Notes: generated from the sequence alone by a model not told the origin. 64,000 nucleotides of DNA from Ferrimonas balearica (GCF_019802085.1 NZ_JAHVHV010000002.1:310001-374000), one strand, 5' to 3'; positions 1-8,844 are shown, counted from the first letter of the stretch. Program-made: numbers and translations.

Positions 1-7
1 CAAATTG

Positions 8-36
8 AGGCCTCGCCATCGAGCGGGGCCTTTTTT
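8..36 (+). terminator. Intrinsic terminator of an upstream gene
   Basis: A GC-rich inverted repeat (AGGCCTCGC pairing with GCGGGGCCT across a short loop) is followed directly by six T residues on the + strand. It must end transcription of a gene lying to the left of this window and separates it from the solute cluster that follows. Confidence 0.75.
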
Positions 37-124
37 CGCCCATCGTGCTGGGCTTTAGCCACTGTCGCTTGGATCAATCCTTGCTTGGCTACACTGACCC
101 CAAGGACTGACACTCGGAGCCCGG

Positions 125-967
125 ATGGCCAATGCCCCCAAGCTGCTGGTGGTGACCGATCTCGATGGCACCCTGCTGGACCACCACACCTACGCCTTTG
201 ATGCCGCCCGGCCCGCACTGGCGCGGCTGCAGCGCCACGGGATCCCCGTGGTGCTCAACACCTCCAAGACCGCTGCGGAGCTGGCGCCCCTGCGCGCCGA
301 GCTGGAGAACCCCCACCCCTTCGTGGTGGAGAACGGCGCCGCCGTGCTCTGGCCCGAGGGGCACTTTCCCTTGCACCAATCTGGCCCGGTGGGCGCCATG
401 ATGGGGCATCGGATGCAGCCTTTTGGGGCAACCCGGCAGGAGATCCTCGAGGTGCTGGCCCAGGTGCGCACCGAGACCGGTCTGGCCCTGCAGGGCTTCG
501 CCGACTGGGACGTGGCCACCCTGGTGGCCCACACCGGTTTGGATAAGACCAGCGCGGCTCAGGCGCTGGCCCGATGCTTCTCCGAGCCCCTGTTGTGGCG
601 GGGCAGTGACACGGAGCTGGCGCTGCTGGAGCGGGCGGTGCGCCGCCATGGCCTTCGGCTGCTCAAGGGGGGGCGCTTTGTCCACGTGATTGGCCAGAGC
701 GACAAGGGGCAGGCCCTGGACTGGTTGCGCCAGGCCTACGCCAGCTTGTGGGGGGAGAACCCGACGGTGATCGCCCTGGGCGACGGTGACAACGACGTGG
801 CCATGCTGGAGCGGGCCGACCACCCGGTGGTGGTGCGCTCGCCGGTCAATCCCCCGCCGCCGCTCAGTGCCGCCAGCCGCCCCCGGGCCACCCTGACCGA
901 GGCCTGTGGCCCCGAGGGCTGGAACCAGGCCGTGCATCGGTTGCTGGATCACTACCAATTGGCCTGA
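125..967 (+). CDS. HAD phosphatase, mannosyl/glucosyl-3-phosphoglycerate phosphatase type
   Basis: A 280-residue HAD-superfamily hydrolase of the mannosyl-3-phosphoglycerate phosphatase (YedP/MpgP) type. The nucleophile motif DLDGTLLD has its two aspartates at residues 12 and 14, and the metal-binding motif GDGDND lies at 219-224; the cap sits between them. The length is normal for the family. A GGAG ribosome site lies six bases before the ATG. The next genes encode a GT81 synthase and a sugar phosphorylase, so the likely role is dephosphorylation of glucosyl-3-phosphoglycerate to glucosylglycerate in the cytoplasm. The substrate is inferred from context: sequence alone does not separate the mannosyl from the glucosyl compound. 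Confidence 0.8.
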   Translation: MANAPKLLVVTDLDGTLLDHHTYAFDAARPALARLQRHGIPVVLNTSKTAAELAPLRAELENPHPFVVENGAAVLWPEGHFPLHQSGPVGAMMGHRMQPFGATRQEILEVLAQVRTETGLALQGFADWDVATLVAHTGLDKTSAAQALARCFSEPLLWRGSDTELALLERAVRRHGLRLLKGGRFVHVIGQSDKGQALDWLRQAYASLWGENPTVIALGDGDNDVAMLERADHPVVVRSPVNPPPPLSAASRPRATLTEACGPEGWNQAVHRLLDHYQLA

Positions 968-1039
968 CCGGCACACTGGCACCCCCCTTGCTAACCTTGT
1001 TGTAGGGAAACCACTTTCTTTCGCGGCAGGGAGCACCAC

Positions 1040-2272
1040 ATGGGCGATTTCTACCAGAACGGCATCATTACCACTCTCCACAACCTGACGGACCGCTCCA
1101 TCGAAGACCTGGAGGCGGAGCTGACCCAGCACGCCAAGGTTCGGCCCATGAGCCTGGTGTTGCCCTCGCTCTACAGCGAGCTGGAGGGGCCGGCGCTGGA
1201 CAACATCGTCAATGAGCTGGCCCAGGTGCCCTACCTCTCCGAGGTGGTGATCGGCCTGGACCGGGCCGACCGGACGCAGTACCAGCACGCCCTGGAGTTT
1301 TTCAACCGCCTGCCCCAGAGCCACCGGGTGCTTTGGAACGACGGCCCCCGACTGCAGGCCATCGACGCTAAGCTGCGGGCCCAGGGGCTGGCGCCGACTG
1401 AGCTGGGGAAAGGGCGCAACGTCTGGTACTGCCTGGGGTACGTGCTGGCCCGGGGGCAAACCGAATCGGTGGCGCTGCACGACTGCGACATCGTCACCTA
1501 CGACCGCAGCATGCTGGCCCGGCTCATCTACCCGGTGGCCAATCCCACCTTCAACTACGAGTTCTGCAAGGGCTTCTACGCCCGGGTGGCGGACGGTAAG
1601 CTCAACGGCCGGGTGACCCGGCTGCTGGTGACCCCGCTGCTGCGTTCGCTGAAGAAGATCTTCGGCCACCTGGATTACCTGGAGTTTCTCGACTCCTTCC
1701 GTTACCCCCTGGCCGGCGAGTTCTCCTTCCGTATCGACGTGATCAACGACATCCGCATCCCCAGCGACTGGGGGCTGGAGATCGGCGTGCTGTCGGAGAT
1801 GAAACGCAACTACGCCACCAACCGCCTGTGCCAGGTGGACATCGCCGATTGCTACGACCACAAGCACCAGGACCTGTCCAAGGACGACGACAACGGCGGC
1901 CTGTCCAAGATGTCCATCGACATCAGCAAGGCGATCTTCCGCAAGCTGGCCACCAACGGGGTGGTGTTCTCCTCCGAGACCTTCCGCTCCATCAAGGCCA
2001 CCTACTACCGCATCGCCCTGGATTTCATCGAGACCTACCGCAACGACGCGGTGATTAACGGCCTGGATTTCGACGTCCACTGTGAGGAGGAGTCGGTGGA
2101 GCTGTTCGCCGAGAACGTGCTCAAGGCGGGGCTGCACTTCCTGGAGCACCCCAAGGAGAAGCCCTTTATCCCCAGCTGGAGCCGGGTGCGCAGCGCCATC
2201 CCGGACATTTTCGAGCAGCTGGTGGAAGCGGTGGAGGCGGATCACCAGGAGTTTATGGGGGGCCGGGGATGA
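1040..2272 (+). CDS. gpgS: GT81-like glycosyltransferase, probable glucosyl-3-phosphoglycerate synthase
   Basis: A 410-residue GT-A fold glycosyltransferase resembling family GT81, which transfers glucose from a nucleotide sugar to 3-phosphoglycerate. Visible features are the N-terminal SLVLPSLYSEL and VVIGLDRAD blocks, a GKGRN motif at about residue 123, and the metal-binding DxD written as DCD at 148-150. GT81 enzymes are about 400 residues long, so the protein is complete. The start follows a CAGGGAG site. Its stop overlaps the next start in an ATGA quartet, so it is translationally coupled to the phosphorylase. With the upstream phosphatase it would make glucosylglycerate, a solute used in salt stress or nitrogen limitation. 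The product is inferred, not shown. Confidence 0.75.
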   Translation: MGDFYQNGIITTLHNLTDRSIEDLEAELTQHAKVRPMSLVLPSLYSELEGPALDNIVNELAQVPYLSEVVIGLDRADRTQYQHALEFFNRLPQSHRVLWNDGPRLQAIDAKLRAQGLAPTELGKGRNVWYCLGYVLARGQTESVALHDCDIVTYDRSMLARLIYPVANPTFNYEFCKGFYARVADGKLNGRVTRLLVTPLLRSLKKIFGHLDYLEFLDSFRYPLAGEFSFRIDVINDIRIPSDWGLEIGVLSEMKRNYATNRLCQVDIADCYDHKHQDLSKDDDNGGLSKMSIDISKAIFRKLATNGVVFSSETFRSIKATYYRIALDFIETYRNDAVINGLDFDVHCEEESVELFAENVLKAGLHFLEHPKEKPFIPSWSRVRSAIPDIFEQLVEAVEADHQEFMGGRG

Positions 2273-4014
2273 GCCAGGCCTCGCTGGAGGAGCTGCACCT
2301 GAGGGTGGAGGAGCACCTGGCCCTGATCTACCCCGACGAGGATGGCCCGGCATTGGCCCGGGAGCTGGTGGCGGCCATCGGCGCCGAGGGCCACTGCGCC
2401 ATTCCCCGGCCCCACGCCGAGGCCTGGGACGAAAGCGATCTGGTGGTGATCACCTACGGGGACAGCATCCGCAAGGCCGGTGAGATCCCCCTGCACACCC
2501 TGAAAACCTTCTTCGACCGTCACCTGGCCGGGGTGGCCACCGGCGTGCACATCCTGCCCTTTTTTCCCTACAGCTCCGACGATGGCTTCGCCGTCATCGA
2601 TTACGCCCAGGTGAACCCCAGCCTGGGGGGCTGGGGGGACATCGAGGCGATCGCCGGGGACTACAAGCTGATGGCGGATCTGGTGATCAACCACTGCTCC
2701 AGCCGCAGCCGCTGGTTCGAGCAGTTCAAGGCGGGGGAGGCGCCGGGCCGGGACTATTTCCTCTGCGCCGATCCCGATGGTGACTACCATCAGGTGGTGC
2801 GCCCCCGCACCAGTGAGCTGCTCAAGCCGGTGCAGACTTCACAAGGGGAGCGCCACGTCTGGTGCACCTTCAGCCACGACCAGGTGGATCTCAACTTCGC
2901 CAATCCCCGGGTGCTGCTGGAGATGGTGAAGATCATCCAGCTCTACCTCAGCAAAGGGGTGACGATTTTCCGCCTCGACGCCGTGGCCTTTCTCTGGAAA
3001 GAGGCGGGCACCAGTTGCCTCAACCTGCCCCAGACCCATGAGATCGTTCGTCTGCTGCGCACCCTGGTGGCCTTCTTCGACCCGCGGATCCTCCTGATCA
3101 CCGAGACCAACATCCCCAACCGGGAGAACCTGGCCTACTTCGGCAACGGCAACGAGGCCCACGCCATCTATAACTTCTCCCTGCCGCCGCTGCTGCTGCA
3201 CACTCTGCTCAGCGGCGATTGCAACGCCCTCAAGCTGTGGCAGATGAGCATGCCGCCGGCCCAGCTGGGCACCACCTACCTGAACTTCATCGCCTCCCAC
3301 GACGGAATCGGTCTGCGGCCGGTGGAGGGGCTGCTGGATGAGCAGGCGATCGCCGACATCGCCACCACCATGGAGGGGTTCGGCGGGCGGATCTCCTGGC
3401 GCAGCCTGGCCGGGGGCGGCCTGCGCCCCTACGAGATCAACATCGCCCTGTTCGACGCCATGAAGGGCACCCTGAAAGGGGAGGATGGCCATCAGGAGGC
3501 GCGCTTTCTCTGCGCCCACGCCATCATGCTGGCCCTGGAGGGGTTGCCGGCCATCTACCTGCACAGCCTGCTGGCCACCGAGAACGACCACGCCAAGCTG
3601 GCCAACACCGGCAACAACCGCAGCATCAACCGCCACAACTGGGACGCCGACCGGCTGGAAGCGGAACTGGCGGACCCGGACAGTCACCACAGCCGGGTGT
3701 TCGGCCGCCTCTGCGATCTGGTGCGGGTGCGTCAGAACCAGCCGGCGTTTCACCCCAGCGCCACCCAGTTTGTGCTGCACCTGGGGGAGGCGCTGTTTGG
3801 CCTGTGGCGACAAAGCCGTCATCGGGATCAGAGCATCTTCGCCGTCTCCAACGTCACCGACGCCCCCCAGACCCTGCGCCTGGCCAGCCTCAACCTGATC
3901 GGCACCGAGCACTGGTGGGATCTGCTCAGCGGCGGCGGCTTCGAGGATCTGCACGGGGAGATCACCCTGGCCCCCTACCAGACGGTGTGGCTGACCAATA
4001 AGGGGCGCCACTAG
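2269..4014 (+). CDS. GH13_18 sugar phosphorylase, probable glucosylglycerate phosphorylase
   Basis: A 581-residue (beta/alpha)8 enzyme of the sucrose-phosphorylase subfamily GH13_18. The catalytic nucleophile is D237 in FRLDAVAFLW, the acid/base is E279 in LLITETNIPN, and the third carboxylate is in ASHDGIG at about 345. The block TSCLNLPQTHEI following the nucleophile is, as I recall, typical of the glucosylglycerate-phosphorylase branch (E. coli YcjM group) rather than true sucrose phosphorylase. Phosphorolysis would release glucose 1-phosphate and glycerate. It overlaps gpgS by four bases. Together the three genes form a synthesis-plus-recycling module; sucrose phosphorylase is the main alternative. 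Confidence 0.8.
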   Translation: MSQASLEELHLRVEEHLALIYPDEDGPALARELVAAIGAEGHCAIPRPHAEAWDESDLVVITYGDSIRKAGEIPLHTLKTFFDRHLAGVATGVHILPFFPYSSDDGFAVIDYAQVNPSLGGWGDIEAIAGDYKLMADLVINHCSSRSRWFEQFKAGEAPGRDYFLCADPDGDYHQVVRPRTSELLKPVQTSQGERHVWCTFSHDQVDLNFANPRVLLEMVKIIQLYLSKGVTIFRLDAVAFLWKEAGTSCLNLPQTHEIVRLLRTLVAFFDPRILLITETNIPNRENLAYFGNGNEAHAIYNFSLPPLLLHTLLSGDCNALKLWQMSMPPAQLGTTYLNFIASHDGIGLRPVEGLLDEQAIADIATTMEGFGGRISWRSLAGGGLRPYEINIALFDAMKGTLKGEDGHQEARFLCAHAIMLALEGLPAIYLHSLLATENDHAKLANTGNNRSINRHNWDADRLEAELADPDSHHSRVFGRLCDLVRVRQNQPAFHPSATQFVLHLGEALFGLWRQSRHRDQSIFAVSNVTDAPQTLRLASLNLIGTEHWWDLLSGGGFEDLHGEITLAPYQTVWLTNKGRH

Positions 4015-4027
4015 GGCGCCCCGGGGC

Positions 4028-5365
4028 TCACTGGCAGGCGGGACTGGTAAAGCCGTCGCAGTCGGTGGGACTGTTGTTCATTACCCGGGTGTCCAGTAGC
4101 AGCACTTGAGCGGGCTCGCCGCCCTGAGTGGGGGCGCTCACCTGGATCCCGCCGGACAGCTCGCCCTGGTTGTTCTGAACCCGGCTGTCCAACAGGGTGA
4201 GCGAGGTGTCTTCCCCCAGCAGCAGACCGCCGTGGGTGCCCTGGTTTCGGGTGATCTTGACGCGCTGAGCGACCAGTTGGGGACCAAATAGGGCCTCAAT
4301 GGCCCCCACCCGTCCGCGGTTGCCATTAAGATCGGTGTTATCGATAAAGAGGTAGCCCTGGCCAAGAGCAAAGAGACCGCCGCTGCCATCAGAGGCGAAA
4401 TTGTTGCTGAGCGTGCAGCCCATCAGCTCGAGGGCCTCCCCTCGGAAGAACAGTGCGCCGCCCATGGCGTACTCGGAGTTGTCCGCGGAATTGCGGTCGA
4501 ACCGCACCCCCTGAAGCACCGCCTGGCCAAAGACGGCGCCGCCGCCGGCTCCGCTGCCAAAGGAGTCCGAACGGTTTTGCTCAATCCGCGTGCCTTGCAT
4601 AAACAGGTAGCCATCGCTGCGCACGGTAAAGGCGCCACCGGAGGCGGAGTCCTTGCCGGCGTAGTTACCGGTCATGCTGCCGCCGAGGATCACGCAGTGG
4701 CCAAAGCAGTCGATGCCGCCGCTGCCGCTGCCGTCGCCGTTGTTCTCGTTGTCCATAAGGTGGGAGTCGGTCATCACCAGCTGGCCCTGGGCCCCCAGGC
4801 GAATGCCACCCACGACCCGGTTGTCGTCCGGCCCAATGCCGCCGTTACGGATCAGGGTGCTGTCCCGCAGGGTCAGGGCCACCGGCCCCAGGGTGGCGAT
4901 GCCCCCCGCCCCGGCGGAGTCCTCATCCGCGTGAAAGTCGTTGTCCATCAGGATGACCCGCTCCAGGGTGACCGCCATGGTGGCGGCGCCGAGGTTATTG
5001 AGCAGCAGGCCGCCGGCGCTGTAGTTACTCTCAAGCACCTCGACGTAGGTGCCGCCATGTTGCAGCGTGAGATCCTGCAGCCACACACTGGGTGCCGAAA
5101 CGTCGCCATGGATGGTCAGCACTGGGCCCTGGTTCTCCCCGTCCAGAATTGCGGAGTCGCCCATCAGGGTCAGGTCCTTGTCGATGTCGAAATTGCCCAG
5201 GCACACCCCGCTCAGGCGCAATACGGAGCCGGGCTCGGCACTGTCGATGGCCCCTTGCAGGGGTTGGGTTTGGCAGTCCACCTCGATGGCGGCAGGATCC
5301 GCCAGGGCCGATCCGGCGCACAGCAGGGCGCCGGTGGCGATCAGTTTGGCGATGATGTTGGACAT
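4028..5365 (-). CDS. Secreted right-handed beta-helix protein (copy 1)
   Basis: A 445-residue exported protein with a clear signal peptide (positively charged start, LIATGALLCAGSALA). The body is built of short repeats rich in D, N and G with periodic GGI, LxxSxLxxN and MxDNxxN patterns, as in right-handed parallel beta-helix or polymorphic outer-membrane proteins. It begins with a conserved CQTQPLQGAIDSAEPGSVLRL block that recalls CSLREA/beta-helix N-termini and ends FTSPACQ. It is a diverged duplicate of the gene at 5429-6802, which has the same length, the same start block and the same C-terminal cysteine motif. No catalytic residues are recognised; surface location is inferred. Confidence 0.7.
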   Translation of the reverse strand: MSNIIAKLIATGALLCAGSALADPAAIEVDCQTQPLQGAIDSAEPGSVLRLSGVCLGNFDIDKDLTLMGDSAILDGENQGPVLTIHGDVSAPSVWLQDLTLQHGGTYVEVLESNYSAGGLLLNNLGAATMAVTLERVILMDNDFHADEDSAGAGGIATLGPVALTLRDSTLIRNGGIGPDDNRVVGGIRLGAQGQLVMTDSHLMDNENNGDGSGSGGIDCFGHCVILGGSMTGNYAGKDSASGGAFTVRSDGYLFMQGTRIEQNRSDSFGSGAGGGAVFGQAVLQGVRFDRNSADNSEYAMGGALFFRGEALELMGCTLSNNFASDGSGGLFALGQGYLFIDNTDLNGNRGRVGAIEALFGPQLVAQRVKITRNQGTHGGLLLGEDTSLTLLDSRVQNNQGELSGGIQVSAPTQGGEPAQVLLLDTRVMNNSPTDCDGFTSPACQ

Positions 5366-5428
5366 GGGATGTCCCCTCTCGCTGACGCTCGGGCAGGCCC
5401 TTTATGCCCGGCCCGGGCGAAGGTGATG

Positions 5429-6802
5429 TTATGGGCAGGCCGGGCTGGTAAAGCCGCTGCAATCGTTCGGGGTGTTGTTAAACACCCGGGTGTCGAGCAG
5501 CAGGATCTCGCCCGGAGTGGAGGCGGTGCTATCCCGCCAGATGCCGCCGGCCTGATCCCCCAGGTTGCCTTGAACCCGGCTGCCGTCCAGCACCAGCCGA
5601 GTCCCCTCTCCCACGCGGATGCCGCCCACCTGACCGCCGTTCTGGCGTACCGTGACGTCCGAGCCGCTCAAACGACTGTCGTCACTCAGCATGATGGCCC
5701 CGGCGTTGGTGCCGCTGGGGGTGAGCGCCGCCTGGTTGTCGCGAAACGCCGTGCGGGTCAGGGTGACCCGGGCCCTGTCACTGGCGGTAAGCCCGGCGGC
5801 GCCCCGGTGATAGATGCCCGGTGCCCGGTTGCCCTGAACCGTGCTGTCCACCATTTCCAGCACGCCCCCGTGCACCAGGAGCCCGGCGGCGCCATCGGAG
5901 TCGCCGGTGGGAACAAGATGGTTATCGCGAACCTGGGTGTCGCTCAGCACCGCGTGGCCCATCACCACGCCACCGCCGGCCACTAAGGTATCCCAGTCGC
6001 TGCGGTTGTCCTGAACCCCCACCCCTTTCATCAGCAAAAAACCGTCCTGGCGCACGGTGAAGCCGGCGCCGGAGTTCGTGGAGTCGCTGCCGGTTTGGTT
6101 ATCGGTGATCTGGCCACCCACCATGACGCAGTGGCCGGCGCAATCCAGCCCGCCGCTGCCGCCCCCGTCGGTGAGGTTGAAGTTGCCCAGAAGTTCGGTG
6201 TCGAACATCACCAGGCGGCCTTGTGGACCCAACAAAATGCCGCCGACGATGGTGCGATCCAGGGAGGCGTTGCGGACCCCGTTATTGCTAACGACTGAAT
6301 CTCGAATCGTCAGGTAAACCGGGCCCCGGGTGGCGATGCCGCCGGCTCCGGTGGCCTCCTCGTTGGCGGGGACGGTGTTGTCCGTCAGGGTGATGCGGTC
6401 CATCAACACCACCAGAGGGTCGGCAACCTCATTGAGGATGAGCACCCCGCCAGCGGAGAAGGGATCTTCCGTGAAGTAGAGCGAGGCCCCACCGTCGCGC
6501 ACCGTCAGGTCCATCAGCTGCACCCTGGGCGCGGTAGCGCCGTTTTTCAACGTCAGTACCGGCCCGTCGTCGATGCCCACCAGCTGGGCCGACGCGCCTT
6601 TGAGGGTGAGATCTTTGTCGATGGTGAAGTGACCCTCACACAGGCCCTGAAGGGTCAGCACCGAGCCGGGCTCGGCGGCGTCAATGGCCCCTTGCAGGGG
6701 CTCGGTGGCGCAATCGACGGAATCGGCCGAGGCGGCCATCAGGGCAGGGGAGAGCGAGGACAGTATGGCCAGGAGCAGCCATCGGAACGGATTAACGGAC
6801 AT
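5429..6802 (-). CDS. Secreted right-handed beta-helix protein (copy 2)
   Basis: A 457-residue paralogue of the neighbouring gene, 63 bases upstream of it on the same strand. It has a signal peptide (LLLAILSSLSPALMAASA), the start block CATEPLQGAIDAAEPGSV, repeated DNxxN and GGI turns typical of a right-handed beta-helix, and the C-terminal block CSGFTSPACP. The two copies differ at many positions, so the duplication is old and both are intact. The pair probably forms one transcription unit starting in the 6803-7164 gap. Function unknown; adhesin or surface polysaccharide-related roles are possible for this fold but nothing here fixes one. Confidence 0.7.
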   Translation of the reverse strand: MSVNPFRWLLLAILSSLSPALMAASADSVDCATEPLQGAIDAAEPGSVLTLQGLCEGHFTIDKDLTLKGASAQLVGIDDGPVLTLKNGATAPRVQLMDLTVRDGGASLYFTEDPFSAGGVLILNEVADPLVVLMDRITLTDNTVPANEEATGAGGIATRGPVYLTIRDSVVSNNGVRNASLDRTIVGGILLGPQGRLVMFDTELLGNFNLTDGGGSGGLDCAGHCVMVGGQITDNQTGSDSTNSGAGFTVRQDGFLLMKGVGVQDNRSDWDTLVAGGGVVMGHAVLSDTQVRDNHLVPTGDSDGAAGLLVHGGVLEMVDSTVQGNRAPGIYHRGAAGLTASDRARVTLTRTAFRDNQAALTPSGTNAGAIMLSDDSRLSGSDVTVRQNGGQVGGIRVGEGTRLVLDGSRVQGNLGDQAGGIWRDSTASTPGEILLLDTRVFNNTPNDCSGFTSPACP

Positions 6803-7164
6803 AGTGCACCCCTTGTGATCAAACTGCGGATCCGGGTCTTATGGCCAGGCGGCGAAACTCTAGTTCAAGGCCCGGTCCGTCGCCAGCGCCAAGCTTGATC
6901 GACATCAGGGATGAGGCGACTTTTCTCGGCGCCGGTCTTAGGGCAACTCTAGGTCAGGCCGGGGGGCGTGTTGGAGACGGGCGGATGTCCTGGGGTAGGG
7001 GGCGGAAGGGTAAGGCATTTTTGCCTTCGCACCCCGGAGTCACCCGGGGCGAACACTGTGGTTTGCACCGGTGCATTTAAACCGTCATCCGATTTTGTTA
7101 GCTTGGAGCCCTTGTCGTGATTTGGCGGTCTGACGGTGGCGTCAGCGAATGGGATTACAGAGCC
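6803..7164. other. Divergent intergenic region with palindromes
   Basis: This 362-base gap separates the beta-helix pair (leftward) from the small secreted protein (rightward), so it should carry both promoters. It contains a perfect 12-base palindrome TGCACCGGTGCA at 7064-7075 and a small hairpin (AAGGCA, TTTT, TGCCTT) around 7012-7027. TTGTGATCAA near 6812 resembles half of a CRP site but the other half is missing. No convincing -35/-10 pair stands out. Confidence 0.35.
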
Positions 7165-7512
7165 ATGAACAGAGGGATTGCCCTGCTTTGCCTGGGGATG
7201 TCGGCGGGGGCATTGGCCAACCCGATGCAAAACGAGTACGTCGAGCTGTCGGTGGTGGTGGATCGCACCAACAACAGCTTCCAGTTGGCCTGCACCCCTA
7301 AGCGAGCCCACTCCGAGATGCCCAAGGACTGGGTGCAGGATTGCAACCGCCTGGGTCGACAGGTGCTGGATTTGGCGGTGGACAGCGGCATGGCCATCGA
7401 GATCCCCGCCGAGCCCTTCGGGGAGGCGGGTCGATTCGTTACCGAGATCCCGCTGGAGGCGGCGGACAACATCAAGCCGGAACGGCTACTGAGTCCCGCC
7501 TATGGCGAGTGA
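7165..7512 (+). CDS. Small secreted protein of unknown function
   Basis: A 115-residue protein with a signal peptide (MNRGIALLCLGMSAGALAN). The start at 7165 is preferred over an in-frame upstream ATG at 7117 because it places the signal peptide at the N-terminus. The mature part holds two cysteines (LACTPKR and VQDCNRLG) about 25 residues apart that could form a disulfide in the periplasm. I do not recognise the family. It stands alone and is followed directly by a strong terminator. Confidence 0.6.
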   Translation: MNRGIALLCLGMSAGALANPMQNEYVELSVVVDRTNNSFQLACTPKRAHSEMPKDWVQDCNRLGRQVLDLAVDSGMAIEIPAEPFGEAGRFVTEIPLEAADNIKPERLLSPAYGE

Positions 7513-7515
7513 CAT

Positions 7516-7543
7516 AAAGCGGAGGCCCTGGCCTCCGCTTTTT
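7516..7543. terminator. Bidirectional intrinsic terminator
   Basis: A perfect stem (AAGCGGAGGCC pairing with GGCCTCCGCTT) sits between the end of the small secreted protein and the end of the convergent DUF1330 gene. T residues follow on the + strand, and a shorter T run (CTTTAT) follows on the - strand, so it can serve both genes. Confidence 0.75.
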
Positions 7544-7547
7544 CGTT

Positions 7548-7850
7548 TCAGGCCAGGTCGTCCTTGCCCTCAATCAGGAAGTGTTCGCTGATGGAGCCGG
7601 CGGTGCGGGCCTTCAGGTGCGGTACGTACTCCGGGTCGGCCATAAAAGCCAGGCAGGCCTCCTTGGAGGGCCACTGGATCACAATGCGCAGGGCCGCGTC
7701 CGCCCCTTCGCCCTCCAGGCGCTGATGCTGGTTGGTACGGGCCAGGTACTGCCCCCCGTGTTTGGCCACCAGAGCGTTGGCCGGGCCGATGTAATCGGGG
7801 ATCCAGCTGTCCGTGGTGGGGGTGACGGCGAGAACCGAGTAGTAAGCCAT
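7548..7850 (-). CDS. DUF1330 family protein
   Basis: A 100-residue ferredoxin-like-fold protein of the DUF1330 type, recognised by its start AYYSVLAVTP, the YIGPANALVAKHGGQYLAR block and the IVIQWPSKEACLAF block. The start is set at 7850 (MAYYSV) because AAGGAG lies eight bases upstream; a longer in-frame start at 7871 has no such site. It lies 30 bases downstream of an ABM-domain gene on the same strand, with which it is probably cotranscribed. Both are small dimeric ferredoxin-like proteins whose biochemical roles are generally unknown. Confidence 0.75.
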   Translation of the reverse strand: MAYYSVLAVTPTTDSWIPDYIGPANALVAKHGGQYLARTNQHQRLEGEGADAALRIVIQWPSKEACLAFMADPEYVPHLKARTAGSISEHFLIEGKDDLA

Positions 7851-7880
7851 GATGGGTCTCCTTATGGGCAAGATGGGGTT

Positions 7881-8231
7881 TCAGCGGACAAAGCCGCCCA
7901 GGGGTTTTAAGTACTTGGGGGAGAGGGCCGCGTGGCGGGCCCGCAGTTCTTCAGGCAGGGTGCCCAGGTGCACCATGCGGGTGGGCTCGGCGGCGGCCAC
8001 CCAGCGTTCGGCAAAGCGGTCCCAGTTGCTGACGTGGGTATGGGCTGATGCCACATCGGCAAAGCGCTCGTACACCAGCACCTCACCCTCATCGGAGACG
8101 AAGTACTGGTAGTTGAGGGTGCCAGCCTCCTGTTCGGTGGCGGCTACCAGCTCCTGCATCACCGCCTCAAAGGCCTGTCGCTGGCCCGGTTTGATTCGGG
8201 CTTCCACTATCCAACCTACCTGTTTAAACAT
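7881..8231 (-). CDS. Antibiotic biosynthesis monooxygenase (ABM) domain protein
   Basis: A 116-residue protein of the ABM/dimeric ferredoxin-like family. The start MFKQVGWIVEARIKPG is followed by EQEAGTLNYQYFVSD and LVYERFADVASAHTHVS, the usual ABM pattern with a conserved E/H pair. The start at 8231 is preferred because GGGAG precedes it; an in-frame longer form would add 29 unconserved residues. Such enzymes often act on quinones or heme, or are orphan. It is the first gene of a probable two-gene unit with the DUF1330 gene. Confidence 0.7.
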   Translation of the reverse strand: MFKQVGWIVEARIKPGQRQAFEAVMQELVAATEQEAGTLNYQYFVSDEGEVLVYERFADVASAHTHVSNWDRFAERWVAAAEPTRMVHLGTLPEELRARHAALSPKYLKPLGGFVR

Positions 8232-8571
8232 GCTGCTCTCCCTTGTGTTGTGGCTTGGGACACCGCGATGAGACGGCGTTCCCTGGATGAAAAACAGCCT
8301 AATTGCCCACCACGACATTGAGAATCCAGGGCTCTGGCTAAAGAGTTTTTAGAAATGCTTGAAGATAAAAGGGGGCAAAGCGACTACGACCCGGCTGGGT
8401 GAGGCTGGGCGCAGCGGTCTGAGCCAGGCAATGTGAAAGCGGGGCAGCTTGACTCCAAAATGATTGATTCGATTAGGGATAAGCGTAGGGTTACAGAGTA
8501 AGAAACGGTGTTCGATCAGAGAAGATCTCGAGCCGCTTCGAGCCTCGTTTCCGCTAAGGTAAGGACGCCGG
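8232..8571. other. 340-base intergenic region
   Basis: Divergent gap between the ABM gene (leftward) and the Excalibur gene (rightward). The right part contains TTGACT near 8449 followed 16 bases later by GATTAG, a possible weak promoter for the rightward gene. No coding sequence with a ribosome site and no stable hairpin with a T-tract was seen. Confidence 0.3.
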
Positions 8572-8844
8572 ATGAACAAGCTGTTTGTATTGGCCCTGTG
8601 TGTCGCCGGGCTGCTGTTTTACGCCAATCAACACCCTAACTCCAATGAGCCCCTCGCGGCGCCACACTCGACCAGCGAGCATCGAGAACCCACGGTTTCC
8701 AACCGGTTTCGATGCGACGGTCGGCAATACTGCAGCCAGATGACCTCCCGGGAAGAGGCGGTGTTTTTCACCCGTCACTGCCCCGACACCAAGATGGACG
8801 GGGATGGGGATGGCATTCCCTGTGAAAACGACTCCCGTTGGTAA
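8572..8844 (+). CDS. Excalibur calcium-binding domain protein
   Basis: A 90-residue protein with an N-terminal hydrophobic segment (residues 4-18, signal peptide or anchor) and a C-terminal Excalibur domain. The domain shows FRCDGRQYCSQMTS, a second half FFTRHCPDTKMD, and the calcium-binding DGDGDGIPCEN signature with its paired cysteines. Excalibur domains are extracytoplasmic and fused or adjacent to nucleases and surface proteins; here the domain stands alone, so a partner must be elsewhere. AAGGA lies upstream of the ATG. Confidence 0.8.
   Translation: MNKLFVLALCVAGLLFYANQHPNSNEPLAAPHSTSEHREPTVSNRFRCDGRQYCSQMTSREEAVFFTRHCPDTKMDGDGDGIPCENDSRW

Noticed and set aside
89-2353. A 754-residue open frame on the minus strand over the phosphatase and gpgS genes
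   Set aside because: The + strand holds two recognisable enzymes with catalytic motifs and ribosome sites; the minus frame has no domain and low-complexity composition.
4000-4030. GGGGCGCC/GGGCGCCCC hairpin between convergent genes as a terminator
   Set aside because: It has no T-tract on either side and lies partly inside the end of the phosphorylase gene, so it was not listed as a terminator.
6811-6825. Possible CRP site (TTGTGATCAAACTG)
   Set aside because: Only one half of the TGTGA-N6-TCACA consensus is present.
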